A stretch of 64,000 bases of DNA from Plasmodium brasilianum (GCF_023973825.1 NC_090122.1:124001-188000), one strand, 5' to 3'; shown: positions 23,085 to 39,505, counted from the stretch's first letter. A program made the numbers and translations. The notes: a model not told the origin generated them from the letters alone.

Positions 23085-24938
23085 CATATACATATATATA
23101 TGACATGCTTTCAACTATAACATTCTTCAGTTGTTCGTTTTCTTGTTTTAATATTTGCCTTGCTTATCCATTCATTACTTTTATTTATGACATTTTTTTT
23201 TGTTTTTGACATAATGACATTTATACACACAATTATTTGTTACGCATGAATGATACTGATTTAATGTATTTTGAATATATTAAATATTTTAAAATGAAAT
23301 TGGTTTCATTTTCTATTTAGTGTTTCTATTTTACTTCTTAACTATTTTTAAATTTTTCTTGTCCTTTCTTTTCCTTTTTTTTTTTTGTTTCAGTAAGTTT
23401 TAAATGTACATATGTAAGAAACTACATTATATTTAGATGGAACAGCTGAAAACGCAGAATTAGTCGTTACGTTTTTTTCGTTTTTTTTTGTTTTTTTTTT
23501 TTTTTTTGTGTTATTTGCTTTTTTTTGGTTTTTTTTTTTGTTTATATTATATATATATATTATATATATATTTTTTTTTTTTTTTTTTTTTTCTTTTTAA
23601 TCCTCATTTTGAAGGCTAAATTATTATTTTTTTTTTTTCTTTTCTCCTTTTATTGCTCCCTGTTTAATTAACAGTAATATTTTATATGTACAACACTTGA
23701 AGTGCAGTATATTCAAAATATTATTGTAATCTTTGCACATACACAGTGTTACGAAAAAGATAAAAGCAGAGAAACATTTTGATATAATTAGCAGAAATAA
23801 ATGAAACAATATAATTATAATTTCATGTTCATAAATTAAAAAAATAAAAAATAACAAATAAAAAAGAGTTTATTGAAAATAGGTGCAACATAGTTAATAT
23901 TGCGTGTCTATATTTTTTTTTTTTTTTTTTTTCTTTCATTTGGTTGATTCTACAGTGTATATATATATATATATGTAAATATATGTTTTTCCTAATTTAT
24001 TTTCATAAATCCTATTCAGCATTAGCATTTTTTTAAAACTATCAAATATTTGCAGTTTGTATATATATGTGAAAGTGCGTGTATAGTATATATGTATTTA
24101 TATATGCACATGCATATATGTATAATATATATGATGCATCTTCATCACTAAACGAAAAAGGAGCATTCTATGTGTGCAAACGCAGACAGGAAATTTTATT
24201 TTAATTTTAATCTTTCAATTTTGTAGAAGTCTTCCTAATTCATAATTTTTTTTTCTGTTCTATTTTTTGTTTGAATTAAATTAGCAGTACATACATTTTT
24301 TTTTTTTTTTTACATACTTGTTATATTCATATATAACTATGTATTAAAGAGTATAGACATAATAAATTTGTACACGTGTATTTTGTTTTTCTTGTATAAT
24401 TGGAAAATTTAAACTATATTTTTGTTTTGAAAATTTTTATTTTTTATTTGGATTTATTTTTTTTTTTTTTTTTGTTTTACCTTTTTATTTGTTTCATACA
24501 CTTATTCGTTTTGTCCTACTTATTATATTTGTTAGTTTGCTTTATTCATTCTTTCTTTTTTATAAATGCAGCGGTTATAAATATAAATGAGAAAAAATAA
24601 ATTACATTTGTGCATAAATAGGTGTTTCATTTCATTTTTAAAAATGTAAATATTTTTAGACAACCGTAAATAGTGTTAGTGTAGATGTTTGAACAAGTTG
24701 TTTTAGTACATGAGTTGCTGAACTATATACTTATGTTTTCGAAAATTTAGAAAAACTATGTGCTATATTGCTATTTTTCTATATTGCTATTTTTCCATCT
24801 TGCTATATTGCTATATTGCTATTTTTCCATTTTGCTATCGTTCCATTTTAATCTGACTACACATTCACCTAAACATTATCTTAAAATTTCATTTTTTTAA
24901 GTAAATTTTTTTAATTTAAAATTTTCTTTTTCCTTTTT

Positions 24939-24940
<2 letters not shown>

Positions 24941-25001
<61 letters not shown>
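24941..25001. repeat. 61-base T homopolymer
   Basis: 61 consecutive T residues, followed by further T runs broken by single C residues to about 25020. It is the longest homopolymer in the window. Its exact length may be an assembly approximation. Confidence 0.9.
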
Positions 25002-25497
25002 CTTTTTTCTTTTTTTTTTCTGTTTATTGTCATGTTTTATATTATTCTTTCAAAATTTTCCTTAAAAATGAAATCGTAACGATATATAAAAATTATGTAG
25101 CCTTTTGTTCTTTCCCCCCATGCTGTTGTAAATACATATTGTATGTTTCCTTAAAAATAAACTTTAATTCTGCATGAATTATATATATATATATATATAT
25201 ATAAATGTATATGTATATGTATATTTATAATATATACAAATGTGTATATGACTGGTTATACCCCTCTTTTTTGTGCTAAAAATGCTAATTTTTTTTCTTT
25301 ACAGTAATTGCTTATTTAAACCTAATTTAAAGAATTTATTTCAAATTTTAATTCTTAAAAATAGTAAAAAGTTCATATTATACTGTTTCATTCATAATTA
25401 ATTTGGGTAATTTTTTCTCTCCATTCATTAGCTTATTTTTATTTTTCACAAAAACAAAAAACAAAAAACAAAAAATACGCTCATAATTCATACACAT

Positions 25498-25577
25498 AGA
25501 TATACATACTCGTACGTATAGATATACATACTCGTACGTATAGATATACATACTCGTACGTATAGATATACATACCG
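25498..25577. repeat. 22-bp array, about 3.5 units with TACTCGTACGTA
   Basis: Three full 22-bp units start at 25498, 25520 and 25542, each holding ATACATACTCGTACGTATAG with the palindrome TACGTA, followed by a broken fourth unit. Confidence 0.88.
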
Positions 25578-26225
25578 TACACATAGATGCACAAATACGT
25601 ACATACATATATGCATATATACATAAAGTCTACGTACATTTGCAGCTACTTAGACATTAGTTTGTGTTTCCTTATAACCCCTACTGTTTCTACGTCGTAA
25701 AAGTATTTTCAACCACTGCTCGTACAGATGTACGTGTATATCTACGCGCATATACGTACGTATATATATACATACATACGTACATACATATATAAATACA
25801 TTCGTACATATATACATACATAAATACATTCGTACACATATACATACACATATACATACAAATATGCGTACACATATACGTACATATATATATATATATA
25901 CGCATAAACCTACATGTATATACAAATTAGACAGTCTTTCAATTTCATGTATTCATGTTAAAAGAACACTTTATGTATGGTAAAAGTTTTTTTTCCTTTT
26001 TTTTTTTTTTTTTTACTATTATTTTAATTAAAAGCTAGAGAAGATTCTTTAAACATAAATTCTTCTTGTACATGTATGAATAGAAAACATAGCATGTAGA
26101 GCTTTTAATTTTTATATTATTTATAAAAATTTTAATTTTCTAAAAATATACTAGATGAATATATTGCTACTAATGTATTTAATTAAAACAATTTGTTATA
26201 TCCTTGTCTAACTCAGTGAATCTAC

Positions 26226-26266
<41 letters not shown>

Positions 26267-26868
26267 AATTAATGTAGTAGCTTATGTTAACCTATGTACT
26301 ATGGGAAAAAAAAGAAAAAAAGGATCATGTATGTATATATGTACATAAACAAATACATACATGGGCTTTTTACTTCCTTTCTTTTTATGTCTTTTCTTTT
26401 TATATCTTTTTATTTCTTTTCTTTTTTTTCATTTCTTTTTTTTCTTTTTCTTTTTCTTTTTCTTTTTTTTTTATGAAATTTTCCATTAATTAAAAAATTT
26501 TACAAATAATTTTTTCAAAAATAAACAAGTGCCTCAACAGATAAAAGCTTAGATACTTACAGATGTACCCCTTGTATTATTTGAATAAGTACCAAAAAGT
26601 TCTCAGCTTTATTATTATATAATTTTTTTTTATTTTCCTGTGTAAGCTTTTATTCTCCCTTAACTTCTTATCTATTTATTACTTCTATATTATCTTCTTT
26701 TCTTTTCACATCACTACTTATCGCTTCTCATTTGTTCATTCTTCTTTTCTCTTTCCCTTTTTTTTTGTTTATTCTATAATCTAACCCATTTAAAGAATCA
26801 AAGGAGGAGAGGGGATTTATTTGTATGCATATATATGTGTATATATATGTATGTATATGTGTAAAAAG

Positions 26869-29800
26869 ATGATGGTCAATATACTACAAGATGATGCATT
26901 TGAAAAAAAGAAAAAAAGAAGACTATGCGATGTTGTTCATCCAAATCTGACGGATTTAAATTATAGTTTATTAGATCAAAAGAAAATCAACAATCATAAT
27001 GGAAGTAGTGATAACGGAAGTAGAGATAACGGAAGTAGAGATAACGGAAGTAGAGATAACGGAAGTAGAGATAACGGAAGTAGAGATAACGGAAGTAGAG
27101 ATAACGGAAGTAGAGATAACGAAAGCAGTAAAAATGGAAGCAGTAAAAATGGAGGTAGTAAAAATGGAGGTAGTAAAAATGAAGGTGGTAAAAATAAAGG
27201 TAGTAAAAATGAAGATAGTAAAAATGGAAGTATTGACAACAGCAGCAGTGATCATAGCAGTTGTTGTAAAACCAAAAAAATTATAAAACTGGAAAATGAA
27301 AAAATAGAGGATTATTTTATTATAAAGAATTTTCTACCTATATGTGAAGAGTTTTTGTTAAAAAACTACCAAAATCTTTTTATGTATTTATTTAATAACA
27401 AACAAGAGGAAATAAATAAAATTAGAATCAAGCAGGAGCGGGAAGAACAGGAACAAGCGAATGATGATGAGCCTGTTAATGCAAATACAGAGGAACATTT
27501 GCAAGTACAAGGAAAACAAAAGGGAGAGGGGTATAACAACTGTTCTGAGTATACAAAAGAAACAGAGATAAATAGATCATATAATGCAGAGGAAGAAAAG
27601 GAGAAAAAAAAAGAAAAGAAAAAGTGTTATAATTCTGAAGCCGGAGGTAAGGAAAAAGACAGAGATGACAAACCTGACATTGTATCAAATATAAAAAAGA
27701 AATTTTCATTAACATCATTTAATTTATATGAAAGTTATGTACGAGTAACTAAAAAATCGTTAAGGGAAATAGAGTTACCATTTGATCGAGCTGTGTTATT
27801 AAATGTTATTGATAAGAAAGATAATTCAAAAAAAATTATAAAAATAATTAACAAAAAAAAAGTATTAAATGCATTTGGGGAATCATGGGAACATATGATT
27901 GAATATATTATTTCTTTAAAAGAGCATAAAAATTTAATGAAAATATTTGATATATATGATGATGGAAAAAACTTTTATATAATAATGGAAAAGTTATATG
28001 GAAAAGAACTTTATAGTTTTCTAGTTTATAAAAAGCAAGTGAAAGAAAGTATCTGTAAATATATAATTAGCCAAATATTACAAGCAGTTAATTATTTGCA
28101 TTACCACAATATCATTCACAGAGATATTAAACCTGAAAATCTTATGTTCAGAAATAAAAAGAGAAAAGATAAAACGTATGAATACAATTACGAGTTGGTA
28201 CTCATTGATTATGACACCTGCCAATTTATAAACAAAAGTTATGGCAGTACTTGCAGGAATAGCGGTTACAACAATTATGGTCAGTACATCCAGTACAACC
28301 ATTACAACTACTACATCAATAATAACAATAACCACTGCAATTATTATAACTTCTATACACAACATAACCTCATTTACTCGACTATAAATGGAATTATAGG
28401 TAGTCCCCTGTTAACACCAAATAAAATCATTGCTAGTGAATGTACAAAGTTATGTAGACAAAACCATGAATCGAAACAGCCAAAACAAATTTGCTCTAAG
28501 GAAATCAACCTGACCCAGCAAGCTAATTGCACTGAATGGACTTCTGAAAAAATACATACGAAAATGTTAGAAGTTAGAAGGGGAGAAAAAACAGGGAAGG
28601 ATGATGTCGGTACTGCCATATCTACCAGTGCTGCTGTTGGTGCTAAGGCTTGGGCTCATGCAGGAGATTCTGGGGAAGGCGCAGTTATCCAACAGAACAG
28701 TAAATCATATCAAGGTAGAAGACAAATAAAGTTAGTAGGTACATATGGGTACATAGCTCCAGAAATCATAAAAGGATTCAATTATTCTATATCATCTGAT
28801 ATGTGGTCTGTAGGAATTATATTTTATATTTTGATGACAGGAATTACTCCACTCCCTATGTGTCTAATGGTTAATTATAAAAATACAAAAGAAATATTAT
28901 TAAAAAAAGAAAAGAAAGGAATTAATTTTAATCTCTTATCATTTAATAATTACCCTTTAGCAAAAGATTTATGTGAAAAACTTTTGCAATTCGATCCTAA
29001 TAAGAGAATGCCTGACTCTATCATTGCATCCAATCACCCCTGGCTTAAATATTTTAATATTTTAAAAAAAAATATTACGGATTTGAGATTTGGAAATAAT
29101 GACATAAATTGTTGTTTTAGCCCCAACAAGCAGATAAATAATAATTGCTATGAAAGGATTAACATGAATGGTAATAATAGGATAAGCTATAAAAATTGTG
29201 ATCCTAATAATTGCTCTTGTATCAGTGGAAGTGTTAACAATAGCTTCAATGGTTGCAGAAAGTGTTACAACTGCAATAGAGAGCATCTTAAGAGCTCATG
29301 TAAGAAGGGAGGAGATCACTCAGTCATTCCGTGTTACATGAACAAAGATTTATACAATGAGTACTATAAGAAATGCTATGAGTCCGGAAATTTCAATGCC
29401 ATTAGTTTATATTGCAGTGGTACATATTGCTGTAATAGACATAGTAACGATAATGGTAGTAAATTTACTAATGGTGAAGGTAGTAGCAGTAGTAATGGTA
29501 ATAACCATATGAAGGGGAAGCAAAAAAGCAACTCGCACAACAATAATAATGATGAAGATATGATGCACCATGCTTCAATTGAGAAAAAAGGTTTTTTGTC
29601 TAACCAACAAAACGCATGTAAAAATAAAGGTGTTGAACACGTATTATTCACAGATACTAGTTTCCCCAACTATTTATTTCACAAAAAAAAATATAACATT
29701 AGTGGTGATATTATTGTCAATACGCATTTAAATGGGGGGATAAGTAAAGGAGGAGTGAGTAAAAGAGGAGTAAGTAAAGGAGGAGTAAGTAAAGGGGGGG

Positions 29801-31635
29801 TAAGCAAAAATGCAAAGACAGATGGCACATCCCATTGCGGCTGCAATAATGTTCATCAACATGACCATGATTTATCAATTAACTTTACTACTAACAATTC
29901 GATGAAATTATTTCCAAAAAAGAAAAATAAAGAGGAAGGAAAAATAAAACAAAAAATACATTCGCTAAAACAGATAAACGAACAAACCAGCTATGATGAA
30001 GCTCTAGGGGAACACATAGTACTAAACAATCACAAGCATGTGCATTCAAACGGTGTATCTACAAACGGGTGCAATGACTCTATACATTTATTTGAAAACT
30101 TAATAGAAAAAAAGAAAAAAAAATATCTTTCCTCTACTAACAAATTTAATGATTTTTCTATCAACAACGAGGGAATTGTTCAAAGCAGTAACCAGTTCCA
30201 TTTGCAGAAAGAGGGAGATGAAAAGGTAAAGGACAGCAACAATGCTGGCATTGTTGGCAGTATTGAAAGTGGCAGTAACAATAGCAGAAGTAGAGGGAAA
30301 AATTACAACGAAACTGCGAAAAATTGCCAACAGGAAGAATGCACGCACACTCATGAAAGACTTCAGATGATTCCAATGAATATGGTAATACAACATGATT
30401 GGAACAATCCAAATGATAAAAAAAATAAGTTGTTGGTAAATAACATGAATAATATATATGAGCAGAATAAAAGTAAGGAATTTAACAACTACACATATGA
30501 TGATGGTAATAGTAATAGTAATAAATATATCAACAGTAATAGCAATAATAGCAGTAACAGTATTACATATCGCGGACCTTTAAGGTCAAAATGGCCAGGT
30601 TTATATTCCAGTAACAGGATAGTGAAAAATAATATATATGAAGAAAAAAATCAAGAATATAGCGATGACAATAATATAGGCAATCATGGCAATATAAATA
30701 ATGGTAATAACAATTACTACTATACTTGTTACACACATATACCTCAAAATGTACATGAATTGAGTGAAGAAATTAATATATACGAGTTATATAATAACAC
30801 AAATAGTGATGATAAGGATAGCTACTCGAACGTACATAATAATAGCCCCACTCAGTATAGTTTTCTCATTAACAATTCCATTAACAATTATGTAATTAAC
30901 AGCGTTCATCATGAACATAGTAATAACAATAATAACACCAATAACAAGAACAATAGTAATAACAACAATAGTAACAACAACAATAGTAACAACAACAATA
31001 GTAACAACAACAATAGTAACAACAACAATAGTAACAACAACAATAGTAACAACAACAATAGTAACAACAACAATAATAATAATAATCATAATAACAGTAA
31101 TTACAATGGTTCATTTGTGATTGGGGTTAATTATAATATGTACAAAAATAGAATAAACAATATATCGACTCTTTCTGGAATTAGCAATAATAATGTCAAC
31201 AACATAAAATTTTATAATAACTCTATGTCAACTAAGAATAATTTCGTGTATGCGAATTTATTAACAAATACAGGTTCGTGCGATTCTTCATCCGTAGTAC
31301 CCAAAAATGAAGATAAAAATGAAAATCGAAATGTATGCAAAGGTGGATGCAAAGATGGATGTATAAATGGAAGCAGAAATGGATGTAGATGTGCGTGTAA
31401 AAATAAAAAAAACTTTACCTACGCCAGTAGTAGTAGTAATTGCACATATATACATTATAATACCCCCCCTAATTTATGCCCAGATAATAAATTTGAAAAT
31501 ACATTAAATCCTTTTGTATATGAATACTGTATGGTGAATGAAAAGGAAAGACCCCAGTTTTACATGTCTACAGTATTTGAGGATTATGAAGAACAAACAA
31601 AAAAGAAAAAAAGAAAAAAAATTTCAGCGTATTAA
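26869..31635 (+). CDS. Very large CAMK-like protein kinase with atypical DYD motif
   Basis: One exon of 1588 residues from ATG 26869; in-frame ATGs at 26851 and 26857 and the second ATG at 26872 are alternatives. The kinase domain covers residues ~280-730. Visible motifs are the catalytic-loop HRDIKPEN (28117), IDYD where DFG is expected (28204-28215), GTYGYIAPE (APE at 28756), and DMWSVGIIFYILMTG (28799), which is CAMK/CDPK-like. The glycine loop is not recognisable: LPFDRAVLLNVIDKKD precedes the KIIKIINKKK strand. About 180 residues separate DYD from APE, so the activation segment holds an insert of roughly 150 residues. No EF-hands are present. N-terminal DNGSR repeats, later SNNNN repeats and two cysteine-rich stretches (29110-29440, 31335-31410) lie outside the domain. 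It retains the catalytic Asp and the first Asp of DFG, so activity is possible. Its P. falciparum counterpart is, as I recall, annotated as CaM-kinase-like. Confidence 0.88.
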   Translation: MMVNILQDDAFEKKKKRRLCDVVHPNLTDLNYSLLDQKKINNHNGSSDNGSRDNGSRDNGSRDNGSRDNGSRDNGSRDNGSRDNESSKNGSSKNGGSKNGGSKNEGGKNKGSKNEDSKNGSIDNSSSDHSSCCKTKKIIKLENEKIEDYFIIKNFLPICEEFLLKNYQNLFMYLFNNKQEEINKIRIKQEREEQEQANDDEPVNANTEEHLQVQGKQKGEGYNNCSEYTKETEINRSYNAEEEKEKKKEKKKCYNSEAGGKEKDRDDKPDIVSNIKKKFSLTSFNLYESYVRVTKKSLREIELPFDRAVLLNVIDKKDNSKKIIKIINKKKVLNAFGESWEHMIEYIISLKEHKNLMKIFDIYDDGKNFYIIMEKLYGKELYSFLVYKKQVKESICKYIISQILQAVNYLHYHNIIHRDIKPENLMFRNKKRKDKTYEYNYELVLIDYDTCQFINKSYGSTCRNSGYNNYGQYIQYNHYNYYINNNNNHCNYYNFYTQHNLIYSTINGIIGSPLLTPNKIIASECTKLCRQNHESKQPKQICSKEINLTQQANCTEWTSEKIHTKMLEVRRGEKTGKDDVGTAISTSAAVGAKAWAHAGDSGEGAVIQQNSKSYQGRRQIKLVGTYGYIAPEIIKGFNYSISSDMWSVGIIFYILMTGITPLPMCLMVNYKNTKEILLKKEKKGINFNLLSFNNYPLAKDLCEKLLQFDPNKRMPDSIIASNHPWLKYFNILKKNITDLRFGNNDINCCFSPNKQINNNCYERINMNGNNRISYKNCDPNNCSCISGSVNNSFNGCRKCYNCNREHLKSSCKKGGDHSVIPCYMNKDLYNEYYKKCYESGNFNAISLYCSGTYCCNRHSNDNGSKFTNGEGSSSSNGNNHMKGKQKSNSHNNNNDEDMMHHASIEKKGFLSNQQNACKNKGVEHVLFTDTSFPNYLFHKKKYNISGDIIVNTHLNGGISKGGVSKRGVSKGGVSKGGVSKNAKTDGTSHCGCNNVHQHDHDLSINFTTNNSMKLFPKKKNKEEGKIKQKIHSLKQINEQTSYDEALGEHIVLNNHKHVHSNGVSTNGCNDSIHLFENLIEKKKKKYLSSTNKFNDFSINNEGIVQSSNQFHLQKEGDEKVKDSNNAGIVGSIESGSNNSRSRGKNYNETAKNCQQEECTHTHERLQMIPMNMVIQHDWNNPNDKKNKLLVNNMNNIYEQNKSKEFNNYTYDDGNSNSNKYINSNSNNSSNSITYRGPLRSKWPGLYSSNRIVKNNIYEEKNQEYSDDNNIGNHGNINNGNNNYYYTCYTHIPQNVHELSEEINIYELYNNTNSDDKDSYSNVHNNSPTQYSFLINNSINNYVINSVHHEHSNNNNNTNNKNNSNNNNSNNNNSNNNNSNNNNSNNNNSNNNNSNNNNSNNNNNNNNHNNSNYNGSFVIGVNYNMYKNRINNISTLSGISNNNVNNIKFYNNSMSTKNNFVYANLLTNTGSCDSSSVVPKNEDKNENRNVCKGGCKDGCINGSRNGCRCACKNKKNFTYASSSSNCTYIHYNTPPNLCPDNKFENTLNPFVYEYCMVNEKERPQFYMSTVFEDYEEQTKKKKRKKISAY
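27001..27120 (+). repeat. 15-bp coding array, eight (D/R)NGS-type units
   Basis: Eight 15-bp units of GGAAGTAGAGATAAC (the first with GTGATAAC) encode GSRDN repeats. Decayed units reading KNGS/KNGG continue to about 27230. The near-identity at DNA level points to recent slippage in the disordered N-terminus of the kinase. Confidence 0.92.
30955..31074 (+). repeat. 15-bp coding array, about eight NNNNS units
   Basis: About eight copies of AACAACAACAATAGT encode NNNNS, then an Asn run. It is in frame within the C-terminal disordered region of the kinase. Confidence 0.9.
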
Positions 31636-32663
31636 ACAGTTAAAAAAATAAATGAAAAAGTATAAACATGTTATTTTATCGGTCAAAACAATCTGCCTAT
31701 TTATGCACAGATATATTATTTGCGCAAAATAAGTGGCGCATATTAATTGGGGCAAACAAAAATGCGTTTATAATATTTTTTAACTTACAATTTTTATTTT
31801 TACTATACAACTAATATAAAAAAGTGAAAACAAAAGACACCTCAAATTATTTTACCTATTACATAAAAAATGTTCGATATACGTAACAAATATGTACGAA
31901 TTCAGGGTAGCACATTTTTAAAAATACATATAATAATTCTCATATTACTGAATGCATATACGTATATACAGGCGTACATATGTGGGTATATGCGTTTAAG
32001 CTTTATGTAGTATACAAATTAAGCGGAAGACAGAATTCATATATATAAACATATATACATATATACACAAATATACACATATACATATATATACATATGC
32101 ACATATATACATTTGCACATATATACATATGCACATATATACATTTGCACATATATACATATGCACATATATACATATATATAATCACTTTCATATTTTA
32201 CAAAGGGAACATGATATAATAATTGGTACCTTCAAATTAATCATTCATTACTAAAAAGGAGTGTTTTCAAAACAAGGAGAAATTTTATATATCGCTAGAA
32301 AATTTTGTAAAAAAAAAGAATTAATTCTTACATTACATTAAATTACATTTTAATAGCAAAGTTTGCTATTTAATACTTATTTATATATTTATGTATTGTT
32401 TTATTTATTTATTTATTTATTTATATATATATTTATTTATTTATATATTTATTTATTGTTTTATTTATATATATTCTTATTTACGTATATATTTATTTAT
32501 TTTTTTTTTTTTTCAAAAAGGAGACTTGTGTATATTTTCAACATGTTTAAATAAGAGGGAATGAAGAATAATCAGCATCTGTACCATATTGCTACCAGTA
32601 CTGCCAATATCACTACTGTCGTCTTTGCATACTTCATACGTGTCCATCATGTTCACCTTATGC

Positions 32664-32820
32664 AGTCATTGTAGTAACTATAGTCATTGTAGTAACTATA
32701 GTCATTGTGGTAACTATAGTCATTGTGGTAACTATAGTCATTGTGGTAACTATAGTCATTGTAGTAACTATAGTCATTGTAGTAACTATAGGCATTGTAG
32801 TAACTGTAGTCATTGTAATT
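32664..32820. repeat. 18-bp array, about nine AGTCATTGTAGTAACTAT units
   Basis: About nine 18-bp units of AGTCATTGTAGTAACTAT; three middle units carry GTGGTAACTAT. The unit holds the imperfect inverted pair AGTCA / TAACT. The + strand reading CSNYSH is open by composition. It lies about 1 kb past the kinase stop. Confidence 0.92.
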
Positions 32821-33149
32821 ATATTCATTTAAACAAAAAATTTATTTGCAGTATAATGGTATTTCGTTTATGTATACACAGCCTTTGTTTCATCTACTCG
32901 TCTATATGCGTACGTATTTATAAATTCTCTGAGTTCGCATATGTACACATAAAATATACATACATATCGAAAAAAAAAAAAAAAAGAGGAAAAAAAAAAG
33001 TGTCTCTTCTACGTAAAATTTCATAGTTTAGTATTTTTAATTCGTTATTTATTTAAGCATGTATGTGTGCATGGATGGGTGGATGAATGTTGTTGTCTTG
33101 CCTTTTTTTCTAGTGCTCATTTGAATGTTTTATATTTAAATGTTTTATT

Positions 33150-33300
33150 TTTTTTCATTTTTGATTTTTCATTTTTGATTTTTCATTTTTGATTTTTCAT
33201 TTTTGATTTTTTATTTTTCATTTTTTATTTTTGATTTTTCATTTTTTTTTATTTTTCATTTTTTATTTTTCATTTTGTATTTTTCATTTTGTATTTTTCA
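33150..33300. repeat. Degenerate ATTTTTGATTTTTC array
   Basis: Repeated TTTTTCATTTTTGA blocks (four clean 14-bp copies at about 33154-33210) pass into TTTTTCATTTTGTA variants. The + strand is nearly free of C and G apart from the fixed positions. Confidence 0.8.
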
Positions 33301-35225
33301 TGTTCATTCCTCATTTCGACTTCTTACTCGTTTTAATTACTTATCTGTACTTCTCATTCGCTTTAATTTTTCATTTTAACTTCTCTCACGATATTGTAAT
33401 TTCCGTAGTATATTTTTAGTTCCAATTTTTCATATTTTGTTGCTGTTCTTTTTACTCCCCACCCCTCCAACAATATTCTTTTTATTTTTTCTTTCTTTTT
33501 TTTTTTTCATAAATAAAACAAATATACTTTAACTTGTTTTCTTAATTATTCAGCAATATTAAAACTACAAAACATTCTCGCATATTTTTCGTACAATATG
33601 TTATAATATATTTTTTTTCATATTTTAAGATATAAAAAAAAAAAATAATATTTCTGCCAATGTGTTGCAATAACGTTCTCATCCATAAATGCGAAAGAGC
33701 TTTCAAGAATTTCCCATTTCCTGCGCTTTTGTTTTTATTTTTTTTTATTATCGCTTTTTTATAAACTATTATATTTTCAATTTTACAACTAATTAAGTAG
33801 AATTTTTTTTTTTTTTTTTTGATAATTGTTCATGTGATTTAATACCCTTTGATAAGGCGACTTAAATTAGACAAAAATTTTCAATATACAGTCAATTTTT
33901 TTTTCTTCTTTTTTTCAATTCCATGCACAATGTGTATAAATGAAAATCAAAAAGATTAATAATCTTTTCGAAAATAAAATATGGTTCATTTCATCTTTAA
34001 AAAAAAAAAAAATTTATTATATAATAATCTACCTTTTGCAAATTCATTCATTTTCACTAGTGTGTGAACCACGTTAAATGTATCCTCCGTTGCTAATTAA
34101 AAAGTTTATGCTATTTTTTTTTATTACTGTAATGATATGGAAAACAAAATATACGATTTACCTTCAAAGATTTGAAGAAAGAAAAAAGAATAAAAAAAAG
34201 GCGAAAAAATAATAGAAAAGCACATACAAATATAATGCTGCCACTACTATGTACAATAAGTATAACCAATTTTGAACTAGACCTTTTCTCTTCATTTTGA
34301 CCTTAGAAAACCGTTGCATATGAAAAAAAAAGGGTAAAAACATTTAATATAGATTCATACCTATTAACACCAATTAAAAAATATACATTTTCAAAACATC
34401 TCCTTACCACCTTCACTCTGATTATTGTCAAGAGTGTAATTTCATATAATGCAAAATTTCAAGTTGTTCATTTGTTATTTAGCTTCAAAAAAAAGGACGT
34501 AATTTTTGGTCTTTTTTTTTTTTTAAATCAAAATAGTATATTCATACTAAAAATATCCATTTGATACGAATTAAAAATAGTTATATGTAAATGTGAAATT
34601 GTATTATGCTATACTATGTTATATGTATTTATATAAATATTTATTTATAATGGCTTCTAGTGAAGCCTAAAAGTTTATACTATTGCATGAAAAAATAAGA
34701 TGTATATATTATTTTTTTGTTCGAAGAAACAAAAAAATAAAAAAAAAAAAAAGAAAAAAAAAATGGTGTTTTCTATTTTTTTTTTTTTCCCTTTCAATGC
34801 ATTCGCTTTATTATAAAATATAAATTTTTTCTTCTGTATATTGAACATAAATAAAAAGAAAAAAAAAATAATGTTTCTTTGTGTACTTGACGCGTTTTAT
34901 TATGATATAAAAAAATATGTGCATATTAACTTAGATGTAATATCTAGGTATATATATATGCATATATTTTTACATCATTTGTTTTATTCAATACTATTTT
35001 TATTTTATTTTTAAGATGTTTTATATATTATATAGAACACCCAATTACACATGTATCAATTTTCTTTCATTTTATAAAATGAAGGAAACGAAGGAAACAT
35101 TGTATAACAGGAATGAAATAATAATAATAAAAAAAACCCTTTTTTTTTTTTTTTTTTTTTTTTCTTTATCTCTCTATCCTTCTTTGGTTCTGCGCGTAAA
35201 TGTACTACTGCTATATACCTTTCAA

Positions 35226-39505
<4,280 letters not shown>

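Larger units (their letters stand above)
20207..26868. other. 6.7 kb stretch with no recognisable gene
   Basis: I found no exon chain, tRNA-like or known ncRNA signature between the transporter stop and the kinase start. It contains many T homopolymers (61 bases at 24941-25001; about 33 at 26228-26260; others near 23480-23600), (TA)n at 22790-22820 and 23050-23080, a TAAA run near 23007-23042, a 22-bp array at 25498-25577 and TACATA-rich DNA at 25740-25900. Part of it must be the kinase promoter and leader and the transporter 3' UTR. A long non-coding RNA could hide here and could not be recognised by eye. Confidence 0.6.
31636..35225. other. Intergenic, convergent 3' ends (kinase and histone H4)
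   Basis: 3.6 kb between the kinase stop (+) and histone H4 stop (-). It holds a 16-bp ACATATATACAT(TT/AT)GC array at about 32080-32170, (TTTA)n runs at 32398-32500, the 18-bp array at 32664-32820, an ATTTTTGATTTTTC array at 33150-33300 and many A/T homopolymers. No gene or structured RNA was recognised, which is long for a convergent gap. Confidence 0.65.

Noticed and set aside
26971..27255. Minus-strand Thr/Ser/Ile-rich and Leu-rich frames
   Set aside because: Complement of the kinase GSRDN repeats.
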